NCBI GenBank assembly: GCA_009746045.1
Contig: RPFO01000078.1
Coordinates: 1,987,750 to 2,049,749 of the forward strand
Source: Mesostigma viride
Taxonomy: Eukaryota > Streptophyta > Mesostigmatophyceae > Mesostigmatales > Mesostigmataceae
Direction of reading: 5' to 3'
Length of the DNA: 62,000 bases
Part shown: one piece after another, positions 44,426-52,629 of the stretch
How the letters are laid out: each line of letters begins with the position of its first letter
Numbering within the stretch: the stretch's first letter is position 1
Notes under the pieces: generated by a model
The model's database searches: none
Seen by the model: the letters and a program-made list of their open reading frames with translations, nothing else
Told to the model about the DNA's origin: nothing
Made by a program: the position numbers and the translations under genes

Positions 44426-44707
44426 ATGTCGACGTTTGCGCGACTCACAGCAGATTACGTGAATGTTGGCAACCGCATCAGATTCACGGCGACAGGTGAA
44501 CAGCTTTCGTCCACTAACCCGATAGACATCGGCAACTTCCGTCTGTACACGACCCAGACAAAAAACAGTGACGGCACGTGGGTGACAACTCTTTTCATGC
44601 TGCAGAGGAACGGAAACGCGCCAATTTTGTCAGACCCCGATCCAGCCTTTTTAAACTACACCTACCTCGGCAGCATGGTGTTTGAATCGCCAGTTGCCAG
44701 CCAATAA
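44426..44707 (+). CDS. Small beta-rich protein, unknown
   Basis: 93 residues from the ATG at 44426 (upstream frame to 44183 is not protein-like). Short alternating strands such as RIRFTATGEQLSS and FRLYTTQTK. No cysteines or membrane segment. Small beta proteins near capsid genes in NCLDVs may be minor capsid or assembly proteins, but no family was recognised. It precedes PCNA by 66 bases. Confidence 0.6.
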   Translation: MSTFARLTADYVNVGNRIRFTATGEQLSSTNPIDIGNFRLYTTQTKNSDGTWVTTLFMLQRNGNAPILSDPDPAFLNYTYLGSMVFESPVASQ

Positions 44708-44773
44708 CGTCCAACTTGTGTCCGCTTCATCCGGCTCGCGCCTAGACGAGGGTTAAAGGCGTGCCAAGTTATA

Positions 44774-45565
44774 ATGGAGTTCCGCACCGTCCAAGGGTCC
44801 TCAGTAAAGCTTCTGATCGAGTCTTTAAAAGAGTTAACAAACGACGTGAACGTGCGATTTGACGCAGATGGCGTGCACATCACGGCGATGGATGGATGCC
44901 ATTGCGCCTTGTTCCATGTTAACTTGCAGGCTAGCAAGATTGAGGAATACTCGTGCACCCACAGCTTTACGGTGGGTGTGAGTTTGCTGAACCTGTACAA
45001 GTTACTTAAAAACGTGTCCAGCAATGACGAGCTGGAACTTAAGCTTGACAGGAGCAGGCAAGAGGTCATGGAGATCAATATCGTCAACAAGGTCAAGAAC
45101 ACGCGGTGGGCATACTCGATGAAATTGCTGGACATCGATGAGAACTCTTTGGAAATTCCCGAAAAGGAGTACTCTGTAGCCATAACCATGGTGAGCTCCG
45201 AGTTCCAAAAGATATGCCGTGACCTGTCCGTGATCTCAGACACCGTCCGCGTGAGGTGCGACGGGCGTCACCTGACGATGTCGTGTTCTGGAGACATCGG
45301 GGACTGTCACCTGGACATTGGGGACGAGTTTCCGGACATGAATGTGGATGTTAAGGATGCAGGCGAGGCAATCGACGAAGTGTACTCGTTGCGCTATCTG
45401 TGCACATTCTCTAAGTCTTCCGGGATGTGCAATAGCGTGCAGCTGTTTCTAAGTCACGACTACCCTATTATTTTAAAGTACAAAGTAGGCGACTTGGGTG
45501 TCCTGATGTTTGCGCTGGCCCCAAAGATAGACAGCGGAGGTGATGACAACACGATGTCGGATTAA
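44774..45565 (+). CDS. PCNA-like sliding clamp
   Basis: 263 residues, the family's usual length. N-terminus MEFRTVQGSSVKLLIESLKE, the internal VRFDADGVHITAMDGCHCALF match of the clamp's first domain, and LYKLLKNVSSNDEL and a C-terminal domain with FALAPK-like end all fit PCNA. The clamp encircles DNA and tethers DNA polymerase and repair enzymes. Viral PCNA is a common NCLDV gene. There are no fusions or breaks. Start chosen at the first ATG 66 bases from the preceding gene. Confidence 0.92.
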   Translation: MEFRTVQGSSVKLLIESLKELTNDVNVRFDADGVHITAMDGCHCALFHVNLQASKIEEYSCTHSFTVGVSLLNLYKLLKNVSSNDELELKLDRSRQEVMEINIVNKVKNTRWAYSMKLLDIDENSLEIPEKEYSVAITMVSSEFQKICRDLSVISDTVRVRCDGRHLTMSCSGDIGDCHLDIGDEFPDMNVDVKDAGEAIDEVYSLRYLCTFSKSSGMCNSVQLFLSHDYPIILKYKVGDLGVLMFALAPKIDSGGDDNTMSD

Positions 45566-45606
45566 AAACTTTAAAATTTTACAAATTAAGCATTTTCTCA
45601 TGCAGG

Positions 45607-46350
45607 CTATGACTTATCGTCGTCACTCAGGACAATGGACTCATACAAATCATCATATTCAGGCAAGTTCACGCGAATGTCGCGCGTATCGAACGGGTTG
45701 CGAGCAAGAAAATCTTGTTCACCTCGACTGATGGACCGACGCTGGTCATTTGCGTAATATTCGCTCGCCAAGGCCTGACGATCATCGAAGTACCATGCGT
45801 CACTTAGCACATCCTCCTCGCGCTGGACAGCAGCGTCTTGTCTAGCTCGCAGACTGTTGTTGTAGGCTCTCCACGCAATGTACTCGGGCGTTAGTTCCTC
45901 GTCCGCATCTTTTCTAAATGCGCCTAACATGGAATCGCCGTACTCATTCTGCAACTGTTCATCCAAATACTTCCGCGGCCGCTGTACGCGTTCAAACTTG
46001 GCAGCATCCCTGTCCACTCTCTTGCGTTCCTTTACAGCATCAGCATACGCACGGCGCAAACTATCCACGTCGAACTCGTTCACCAGTGAGTCTGCAATTG
46101 CGATCGGCACTCTCTCGCTGACGCCGCGACTTACCAAACGCAATGCATCCATGTCTCGGTCAGGAAGCATTCTGGCAATTTCACTCCACGCACCACGCGG
46201 CAGGTCTTGCAAAGGAAACGTGTCTTTTATAGGCTTTGACAAGACGGCGCCGCGCGTGCCGTGACGTCTGTGAAGACGGCAGCGAACGCCCGTTGATGGC
46301 ACGGCGTTTCTGCATTTTGAGCGCCTAGAGGTGTTGGCACCGCACTTCAT
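45607..46350 (-). CDS. Zinc-module and F-box-like protein
   Basis: 247 residues. Residues 3-27 carry the C3-x9-C13-x10-C24-x2-H27 module (MKCGANTSRRSKCRN). At about 48-85 the sequence LPRGAWSEIARMLPDRDMDALRLVSR looks like an F-box (L-P-x4-x-I-x5-L-x5-L-x2-V-S-R). F-box proteins link substrates to SCF-type ubiquitin ligases through Skp1. The rest is charged helix. The F-box call is moderate because no Skp1-type context can be checked here. It is the third module-bearing gene. Confidence 0.65.
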   Translation of the reverse strand: MKCGANTSRRSKCRNAVPSTGVRCRLHRRHGTRGAVLSKPIKDTFPLQDLPRGAWSEIARMLPDRDMDALRLVSRGVSERVPIAIADSLVNEFDVDSLRRAYADAVKERKRVDRDAAKFERVQRPRKYLDEQLQNEYGDSMLGAFRKDADEELTPEYIAWRAYNNSLRARQDAAVQREEDVLSDAWYFDDRQALASEYYANDQRRSISRGEQDFLARNPFDTRDIRVNLPEYDDLYESIVLSDDDKS

Positions 46351-46371
46351 GTCTATACTACATCAGACATA

Positions 46372-46821
46372 TCATTCTGCGACGTACTCGTACACGACGT
46401 ATCCGTTTTCCAGCTGTTCCCTTCGCCTCAGAAGAGGGTGGATGGCGGCGCTCCGAGTAACAAAGTCGCCATGCGGAACGGGGCCGTTTGAGTTGTCCGA
46501 CGTGATGATGTACCTAATACCGTGCTTGCACGAATGGTCTTTGAACTTCATGATCGACACGTGTGCTGGACTGTAGCTTCCGATCAATATGTCAAAGATC
46601 ATACTTACGGCTCTCATATCGTCGTCGACACACCACGGAAAGTCGCTTTCTCGCACCTTTATCCTGAATGCCTTAAACTGTGTCACGGTGGCTGGGGGGT
46701 CGAACTCAAAGTCCGTCTCACATACCAAACTGTCAGAGTTCACAAATGAGGGCCTGTAAATGCCGGCGCTGGTGTACAGTTTCGATACCGGGCAGTTGAT
46801 AGCGATGAGTCCGATCGTCAT
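46372..46821 (-). CDS. Hypothetical protein
   Basis: 149 residues from the ATG at 46821. A longer frame reaches 46923 but would overlap the VLTF3-like gene by 59 bases. Mixed alpha/beta composition, beginning TIGLIAINCPVSKLYTSAG. Motifs such as KFKDHSCKHGIRYIITSDN are not diagnostic. No family was recognised. It lies downstream of the late transcription factor gene, on the same strand. Confidence 0.6.
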   Translation of the reverse strand: MTIGLIAINCPVSKLYTSAGIYRPSFVNSDSLVCETDFEFDPPATVTQFKAFRIKVRESDFPWCVDDDMRAVSMIFDILIGSYSPAHVSIMKFKDHSCKHGIRYIITSDNSNGPVPHGDFVTRSAAIHPLLRRREQLENGYVVYEYVAE

Positions 46822-46864
46822 ATCATCACCTATGCCCGCCGAACTTTCTATGTTCCTAGACGCG

Positions 46865-47989
46865 CTACTTGGATGGGATAAACTGCCAATTAAGACGATG
46901 GCAGATGTTCTTCCATATGTCATCCTGTTCCCATAGCTTCTCCTTGCTTTTCAGAAGCGGAAAGTGGGGCAGGAATTCGTCATACTCGAGCAGCTGGCAC
47001 ATCTTGTGGATGCAGTACGAGTAGTTCAGGAAGTTTTTTCTCCCTTTAGGCACCACCTGCTCGAACGGCTCCTGAACCTGTCTGAACATGTTCCGCAACT
47101 TCTCCTCCTGCGCGGTGGTCATGTTGGGCGGGGATGTGCCGTTGAACATCTGCGTGATCTGCACGGAGTGCTCAAAGTACTTTGACAATCGCATCTTGCG
47201 CAGAAACTTGCGCACAATGCACGGTGTAAGTGTGCTGCTGTCAACTATCCTGGCTTTCTTAAACTCCAACGACAGCGCATCGATCACGTCTTGCGGTATG
47301 ACCGACTTTTCGCGAGCGTGAAATTGCGCAAGAGTCTCGTTGAAATGGTTGATCCTCTTGTAGCAATAATCGGTCGTGCACACGGACGTCCCGTACGGTA
47401 CGTTCCTTTCGGTGTCGCCGCACACGGGCGCTGTGTCGCCGCACGTCGAGCACACGAGCAGCGCTTCTCTGGTGTTCTCTATCATGTTGGTATTGCATGA
47501 CGGGCAGAAAGCGTACAACTCCCTGTTAGCGTCGTCGCCTCCGTTGAGTTGCGCTGAATCCACCACGTCAGACAGAAAGTGATACTTCTGCACCTTTTGT
47601 ATGAATTCCCTAAAAAGTCCGCCCCTGTTAGCATTGTCGTCAGACGGCGCGACGGGCGCGGACATGTCAAATCGCACGCGCTTCTTTGCGTGCTTAGGAG
47701 CTTTATGCTTGGGTCGCTTGAACGTACGCTGATACCTCTCGTAAATGGGCATCACTTCTAGCAAGAAGTCTTCCATCTCTCCGCCTTCCACCTTCGCGAT
47801 ATCGCGTCTGAGTGCCCGCGCCCCTGCGCGCGCCTTCACTCGTTCATCCCAATCCGCGGACGTCGCACCTAACTCATCCAGCCTGTCTGCCTCCTCCTTC
47901 CACCTCTTCACACTCTCGGCTCGGCTCTCAATGATCTGCACACACTGCTGCATGGCCGCCTCCAGGTTGTAATGCGTCCCGGCGGACAT
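46865..47989 (-). CDS. VLTF3-like (poxvirus A2-type) late transcription factor
   Basis: 374 residues from the ATG at 47989. The central zinc domain CPSCNTNMIENTREALLVCS followed by CGD and the downstream YKRINHFNETLAQFHAREK motif are hallmarks of the NCLDV VLTF3 family. A basic/coiled N-terminus (MQQCVQIIE ... RWKEEADRL) precedes it and a C-terminal region (LLEYDEFLPHFPLLKSKEKL) follows. This factor recruits the viral RNA polymerase to late promoters. It suggests late capsid genes here rely on virus-encoded transcription. Highly conserved across the phylum. Confidence 0.92.
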   Translation of the reverse strand: MSAGTHYNLEAAMQQCVQIIESRAESVKRWKEEADRLDELGATSADWDERVKARAGARALRRDIAKVEGGEMEDFLLEVMPIYERYQRTFKRPKHKAPKHAKKRVRFDMSAPVAPSDDNANRGGLFREFIQKVQKYHFLSDVVDSAQLNGGDDANRELYAFCPSCNTNMIENTREALLVCSTCGDTAPVCGDTERNVPYGTSVCTTDYCYKRINHFNETLAQFHAREKSVIPQDVIDALSLEFKKARIVDSSTLTPCIVRKFLRKMRLSKYFEHSVQITQMFNGTSPPNMTTAQEEKLRNMFRQVQEPFEQVVPKGRKNFLNYSYCIHKMCQLLEYDEFLPHFPLLKSKEKLWEQDDIWKNICHRLNWQFIPSK

Positions 47990-48092
47990 CCTCGTTGTCC
48001 ACACTGTACAGTATGACAAAAAATGCCTGGCGTGCGCTTAGAAACGCGGATAAATTTTCCTGGCACAGTGATATACACACCGGCGCATCGAG

Positions 48093-48452
48093 ATGGAGTC
48101 CTCCCAGGCCATTGCTCAGTCCAACGCCCAGCGCATCAAGCGGAGGAGGGGGGGAGACGCTCGTCCCAACGAAGGCGCGGCGTCCGAAGCTCAGAAACCA
48201 GAGGACGCGGCCAAGCCTCCCGTCATGAGCTCCACCATCCCTGACATGAGCGTGGGAGATGTCCGCAAGTGTCTTAACCAGATCAGGCGCAAGGGCGCCG
48301 CAATCCAGACGCAACACCTGCTTTTCAATGACATGACGGCGGGGGATTTTGCGTTGAAATATGTCCTGGGCAACAACAGCTCAAAAAAGAGCGGCTCACG
48401 GACGTGTGAAGATGACGCCACTGAGACAGCATCTGTAATTGTGGCCGAGTGA
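48093..48452 (+). CDS. Small protein with basic/polar N-terminus
   Basis: 119 residues. An NLS-like IKRRRGG near residue 16 in a glutamine/alanine-rich start, then a compact part (MSVGDVRKCLNQIRRKGAA ... FALKYVLGNN) likely helical. A long G-run (GGAGGGGGGGAGAC, 48143-48155) is in frame. Chosen over two overlapping frames because its composition is balanced. No family was recognised. Confidence 0.58.
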   Translation: MESSQAIAQSNAQRIKRRRGGDARPNEGAASEAQKPEDAAKPPVMSSTIPDMSVGDVRKCLNQIRRKGAAIQTQHLLFNDMTAGDFALKYVLGNNSSKKSGSRTCEDDATETASVIVAE

Positions 48453-48489
48453 TAACAAATGTGGAAAAAAATGTATTAATAAACTGAAT

Positions 48490-49038
48490 TTAACAATATG
48501 TATCAAGCATTTTTACATAAGATTTGCAATCGCCACGCGGGTAGTGGCTGGTAAACGTGTACCGCAGGTCTCCAACTCCTGGACGCGCAACGGTGTTCAG
48601 AACAAAACCGTGAAACATGCAGAACGCTTGCGCGTCATTAAAAGGCATGGCCATAACAACAATTTCCCGCATTACCTCCTCTCGTTGCTCATCTGTAATG
48701 TCGGCTCGTGACAGTAGCTTCTCAGATACACACTTCTCCACGTTGTCATCCAAAAGCGTGTAAACACCCATGTTGCCCTTGCTGTAATCGTCCCACAGCA
48801 CCTCCGAGAGATCAAAAGCGGTCCTCATGTCCTCCAGCGCGACAATGTGTGTGAGTGGTCGCGTGACACCACTCGTGGTCCGGTCCCTCTCCAGCGCGTG
48901 CACGCCAAAAACGCATGGATAGGGATGGTTTCTGCCGACTAGGAACACGGTCCTGTCCCATAGAGATCTTTTCGGTGCAATCTCCGACTTAGCGCAGGCC
49001 ACGACAGGCGAACAGACAGGCGATACGACTCGGCTCAT
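48490..49038 (-). CDS. Hypothetical protein
   Basis: 182 residues from the ATG at 49038 (17 upstream codons discarded). Mixed alpha/beta protein with four or five cysteines and a middle motif MGVYTLLDDNVEKCVSEKLL. Nothing diagnostic. It converges with the small gene at 48093-48452 with 37 bases between. Family unknown. Confidence 0.6.
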   Translation of the reverse strand: MSRVVSPVCSPVVACAKSEIAPKRSLWDRTVFLVGRNHPYPCVFGVHALERDRTTSGVTRPLTHIVALEDMRTAFDLSEVLWDDYSKGNMGVYTLLDDNVEKCVSEKLLSRADITDEQREEVMREIVVMAMPFNDAQAFCMFHGFVLNTVARPGVGDLRYTFTSHYPRGDCKSYVKMLDTYC

Positions 49039-49388
49039 GTAGCCTACTTGCTTATGCGAAAAAAACAAACTTCTCGTAAACACGACCATTGGTAATCGGA
49101 TGATAGCCCGGCGTGCCCCCTAAATTGTCGCTTTCCATACCCGCGCGCCTGAACTCGCGTGCCTCACGAGCCATCCACAAGCTTTCGACCGTGGTTCATC
49201 ATCCGAACGTGGGTCCGTGCGCAGACCCCTCGAGCACTTGCGAGACCGCGCGAATTATCGTATTCCGTCTTAATTCTGGCTTACTACACAAACGCGTTTG
49301 GGCGCCGCTTTGGTCAGCTGAGCGGTGTCCGTCCACTCAAGTCCAAACCGGTCGCTTAGATATTTATATGACCTCATCGTATCTCAGA
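49039..49388. other. 350-bp stretch with no convincing gene
   Basis: Open frames here have no protein-like composition: one from the GTG at 49113 is arginine/serine-rich until about 49370. A TATTTATATG patch near 49359-49368 could be a promoter element of the small frame starting at 49389 or 49368. Nothing else was recognised. Confidence 0.4.
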
Positions 49389-49532
49389 ATGTCCCAGGAA
49401 TGTCCTCTAAGCCGCAGGGAGAACGCGGCAGTCCCCAAGGAGACTCCAGATATTTCTATCGTAAAAAAACGTAACCGTCGATATGTCAGCCGGTCCGCTC
49501 TGGATAACGAATTGTCTGCTAAAAAAGCATGA
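49389..49532 (+). CDS. Possible 47-residue basic peptide
   Basis: Start at the ATG at 49389, or 49368 seven codons earlier. The peptide ends with KKRNRRYVSRSALDNELSAKKA and is highly basic in the second half. It might be a small nuclear or DNA-binding peptide. The coding evidence is only an AT-rich upstream patch and its separation from neighbours, so confidence is low. Confidence 0.3.
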   Translation: MSQECPLSRRENAAVPKETPDISIVKKRNRRYVSRSALDNELSAKKA

Positions 49533-49693
49533 CGCCGACAGATCTCCCGCCCAAATAGCCCAGAAGCCTGACCCAAGCGACAAAAAAAGGACGTGCGTGC
49601 ACGCCAGCCGCTACAAAGAGGTGCGCACACCCCCGAACCACGTGACTTTCTGTATTCGTGACGTGACTGCGCTCGCTGCAAACGTCTGCTGCC

Positions 49694-49957
49694 ATGGAGA
49701 CGGGTGACTATATTGGTCTGTCCGGGCGCCCAGCCAATGGCGACCAGTTTTTTTATCGTCCCGTTCCCGGCCTGGTCGGCGTAAAATACAATCAATCCAT
49801 CAAGGGCGTGGGCGGCCACTTGAATCTGGCGGATGTTGTGCACGTTTTTTCCGGCGGAAAACGATACGCTTCAAAGTTGCATCAGAGCCAGTACGTCAAG
49901 GACCTGGCGACCGAATATCAAGGTTTCGGGGGGAAGGCCCTTACCTGCACGCAATAG
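49694..49957 (+). CDS. N-terminal part of a probable frameshifted gene
   Basis: 87 residues with a compact start (YIGLSGRPANGDQFF, LVGVKYNQSIKGVGG, then VVHVFSGGKRYASKLHQSQY). The sequence stops soon after a six-G run at 49928-49933. Reading the adjacent frame from that run leads without a stop into the next ORF (49972-50844), which otherwise would begin on a TTG. So the two ORFs look like one gene with one base missing. The overall pattern, ending VFFDFAVHVIRW in the next frame, faintly recalls KilA-N-type domains, but this is not firm. Confidence 0.6.
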   Translation: METGDYIGLSGRPANGDQFFYRPVPGLVGVKYNQSIKGVGGHLNLADVVHVFSGGKRYASKLHQSQYVKDLATEYQGFGGKALTCTQ

Positions 49958-49971
49958 AAAAGAAAGACACA

Positions 49972-50844
49972 TTGGTCTTTTTTGATTTTGCCGTGCACGT
50001 AATCAGGTGGTCGAATCCTGCACTCGTGTTCGCGCCGCCGCCCGCCCGCCGGACGAGCGAAAAAAACCAATATATTCGCGAGGTCGAGCAGGCGCTCGAT
50101 GCCGTCGCCTTTAAAATTTCAAAGGAGTGCTCCCTGGCGACGGAGGAGTTCAGGTCTTTACTGAAGGATACACACGTCAAATGCCAGCAGCACATGAAGG
50201 AGTCGCTCGAAAGTGCCGGCTCAATGGTAAAATCGAGTGGTGGACGCCCCGAGATTCTGGACCTGTGCGCGTACGACGTCAAGCTGACAAACGACATCAT
50301 CGTGAAGTCGCAGGATTTGGCTACGGGGGTTTTTTTCGTCGAGATGGCAGCCAGGCAGGAGCGGGGGATCGCAGACCTGAGACGCATTAGCGAGGAGCAC
50401 AAGATCGCGGCGCGCGCGGCGGGCATCATTTCCGCATCCGCTAGTACGCTGTCGACGCTGGACAGCACGGCGCATAACTTCGCGCCGACAGAGAGCACGG
50501 GACAGCAGGAGCTGGCGCGCGACAATGACTGCACCGCGTGCAGTCAGCTGCCTACTCAGGACGCCACCGCGACCGACCCCATGTGCGAGGACATCGACAT
50601 CTTCGCGGACCTTGAAGACATCGCCAGCGGCGACTGGAACGACGTCTCCAGGTTTGGTGACGACACACCTGCGCTCGCCGGCGACGACGCTGTCACTACC
50701 GAGCGTCCTCAACTCGCGGGCGATTCTATTGATGGTCTGCAGGTTACCAATCCCTTTGAGATCCCGTGCGAGTATGCGAAGGCTGTTACTAGCTTGTATG
50801 GGATGCGCGCGGACACGTGGTCCTGCGATATGGATGCATGTTAA
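49972..50844 (+). CDS. C-terminal part of a probable frameshifted gene
   Basis: 290 residues as opened by a TTG at 49972, a weak start. The coding frame actually continues upstream to the six-G run at 49928-49933, so it probably belongs to the gene starting at 49694. The first 30 residues are aromatic and hydrophobic (VFFDFAVHVIRWSNPALVF). A helical middle (about 25-160) and an acidic, polar C-terminus follow. No conserved catalytic motif. Likely a regulator or accessory factor. Family unassigned. Confidence 0.55.
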   Translation: MVFFDFAVHVIRWSNPALVFAPPPARRTSEKNQYIREVEQALDAVAFKISKECSLATEEFRSLLKDTHVKCQQHMKESLESAGSMVKSSGGRPEILDLCAYDVKLTNDIIVKSQDLATGVFFVEMAARQERGIADLRRISEEHKIAARAAGIISASASTLSTLDSTAHNFAPTESTGQQELARDNDCTACSQLPTQDATATDPMCEDIDIFADLEDIASGDWNDVSRFGDDTPALAGDDAVTTERPQLAGDSIDGLQVTNPFEIPCEYAKAVTSLYGMRADTWSCDMDAC

Positions 50845-51029
50845 TGACCTTGGTGCACTGTTTTGCTTGTTTCGCTGACGCGTGTTCCTCACGTGCGGAC
50901 TGTATATTCAGCTTTATACTTTTTTTTTGACACCGCTCAGCAGTGTTGTATTATTTAGCCATTTGTCGTTTGACAGCTTACTTAATAATTTTACCGCTAG
51001 TTTACCATTTATCTGGATACGCGGTTGTA

Positions 51030-51653
51030 TTATTTACCCATTGCTTCTTTAATAAATTTAATTAAATGCATGTACACGGCTGGTATCATTAACGTTCCCA
51101 CCTGCTTGCTGTCAATGTGATTTCCAAACACGTCGTACATTTGCACGCCGTGGGCTGCGGCCAGACATGTCATGGTAGCATGCTGGTTTTCGCCAATTGC
51201 AGTTCCAACAGGCTCTTTGTAAACGAACAGAGCTTTTGACCTCTCTTTCCTAGCGCACAGATTAGCAATAGCGCCGCATATACCGCTGCTCACGGACACA
51301 GCAAATACGCCGCGATAGAGAGTGTCGATTGCGACAACTCCTGATAAATATTCGCCTTTGGACGCAGAAGCCACTCGCTTCATCAATTCCGCGTCGTCAC
51401 TCGCGTCATTTATCTGCTGTTTGTTTTCGTAGCTCGACGCCGCAAAGCACATCGCAAACCAGTCTGACACCCTCACGCGTCTGATCAGCTCCTGATGACG
51501 CTGACAGTACTCCTCCAGCGTTATTGCGTCACACGGCTCGATGGGTGAGTTGTCCGCTGCAAGTGCCACAATGGCCGATATGGACGGCATGTCATTGCGC
51601 TTCGCTGCTCGTCCCCACTCGTATTCAGGTAGGTCGTCGGTGTCAAAAAACAT
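51030..51653 (-). CDS. Hypothetical protein divergent to the DNA methyltransferase
   Basis: 207 residues, alpha/beta, several cysteines, start at the ATG at 51653, 23 bases from the methyltransferase ATG. Motifs include FVYKEPVGTAIGENQHATMT and AAHGVQMYDVFGNH. I could not identify a PD-(D/E)XK, HNH or GIY-YIG nuclease signature, so a restriction-enzyme partner is only a positional guess. The spacer has an A/T-rich ATAGGATAATACG stretch that could serve both genes. Confidence 0.65.
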   Translation of the reverse strand: MFFDTDDLPEYEWGRAAKRNDMPSISAIVALAADNSPIEPCDAITLEEYCQRHQELIRRVRVSDWFAMCFAASSYENKQQINDASDDAELMKRVASASKGEYLSGVVAIDTLYRGVFAVSVSSGICGAIANLCARKERSKALFVYKEPVGTAIGENQHATMTCLAAAHGVQMYDVFGNHIDSKQVGTLMIPAVYMHLIKFIKEAMGK

Positions 51654-51676
51654 AGGCGCATATAGGATAATACGTT

Positions 51677-52585
51677 ATGATAAGGCACATTGATTTATTC
51701 GCAGGCCTTGGCGGGTTCTCTCTTGGTCTGAAAAAAGTCCTTGACGTCCAGACCGTGTTAGCCGTAGAAATGAACCCTGCAGCGTGTCGTGTTTACAAAA
51801 TCTTGAACGATGTTACGCCTATATGTGACAAGATAGAGAACGTCCCAGATGAGTTGATACCAAAGGCGGACATCGTAACTGCCGGGTTTCCGTGTCAGAG
51901 TTTCTCCAATGCCGGTTTGCGCAGGGGGATGAAAGATGGACGCACGCGCGGCATACGCGACATATTCCGCTACATCAGGTTGTCAAACCCGTCTTTTGTG
52001 ATACTAGAGAACGTGCCCGGACTTATCAATTTCCCTGTGTTTAAAAGAATCATACGCGAGCTACGCCGCCACGGCTTCTACGTTGACTACGAGATCCTGG
52101 GTGCTCACACGCACGCCGGACTGCGACAAAAACGCAGAAGGGTGTTTATTGTTGGAAGCAAAAAACCGTTAAGCTGTTTTCCGCCGCCTCTGGCAACACG
52201 CGTGGACCATTTTGACTTTAACAAAACCGCGCCCGCAGAGTACTATCTCGATCCTCGCAGCCGCCTCTATGGCGTGTTGCGCGATGCGGTCAGTGGAAGG
52301 TTCTACCAGTCCAATTATAGTTTCGAGAGCAAAAATTCTGACGTGGCATTTACACAGCGCGCCGCCCAGGGCGCAAACAAGAACGCACGCATATACATTC
52401 GCGACCCCATTGGTATTCGCACGCTTACCGAGGAGGAGGATTTTAAGTTACAAGGTATACCCACAAACCGGCTGCGACGCCTAATGAGCGAGGAAAGCAT
52501 GAACGTCATCCTAAAGACTGTGGGTAACAGTGTGTCTCCGCGAGTAGTGGCGCTGGTCGCGAGGTGCATGTTTACAGGTGCGTAA
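51677..52585 (+). CDS. DNA (cytosine-5) methyltransferase
   Basis: 302 residues with the ordered C5-methyltransferase motifs: DLFAGLGGFSLGL (I), the catalytic FPCQSFSNAG with C73 (IV), ENVPG at 111 (VI), QKRRRVFIVG at 151 (VIII), TEEEDFKLQGIP (IX) and TVGNSVSPRVV (X). All motifs needed for catalysis appear intact. The target recognition region, about 170-240, is short. Transfer of a methyl group from S-adenosylmethionine to C5 of cytosine is expected. Whether it is part of a restriction-modification pair or acts alone is unclear, since no endonuclease is visible nearby. Confidence 0.93.
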   Translation: MIRHIDLFAGLGGFSLGLKKVLDVQTVLAVEMNPAACRVYKILNDVTPICDKIENVPDELIPKADIVTAGFPCQSFSNAGLRRGMKDGRTRGIRDIFRYIRLSNPSFVILENVPGLINFPVFKRIIRELRRHGFYVDYEILGAHTHAGLRQKRRRVFIVGSKKPLSCFPPPLATRVDHFDFNKTAPAEYYLDPRSRLYGVLRDAVSGRFYQSNYSFESKNSDVAFTQRAAQGANKNARIYIRDPIGIRTLTEEEDFKLQGIPTNRLRRLMSEESMNVILKTVGNSVSPRVVALVARCMFTGA

Positions 52586-52629
52586 GTATGTGCAAATTAT
52601 ATATACGTTTATTACAATGCCGACCAACG

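Noticed and set aside
50006-50026. tRNA T-arm-like GGTCGAATCC
   Set aside because: No acceptor or anticodon arm around it, and it lies within a coding frame.
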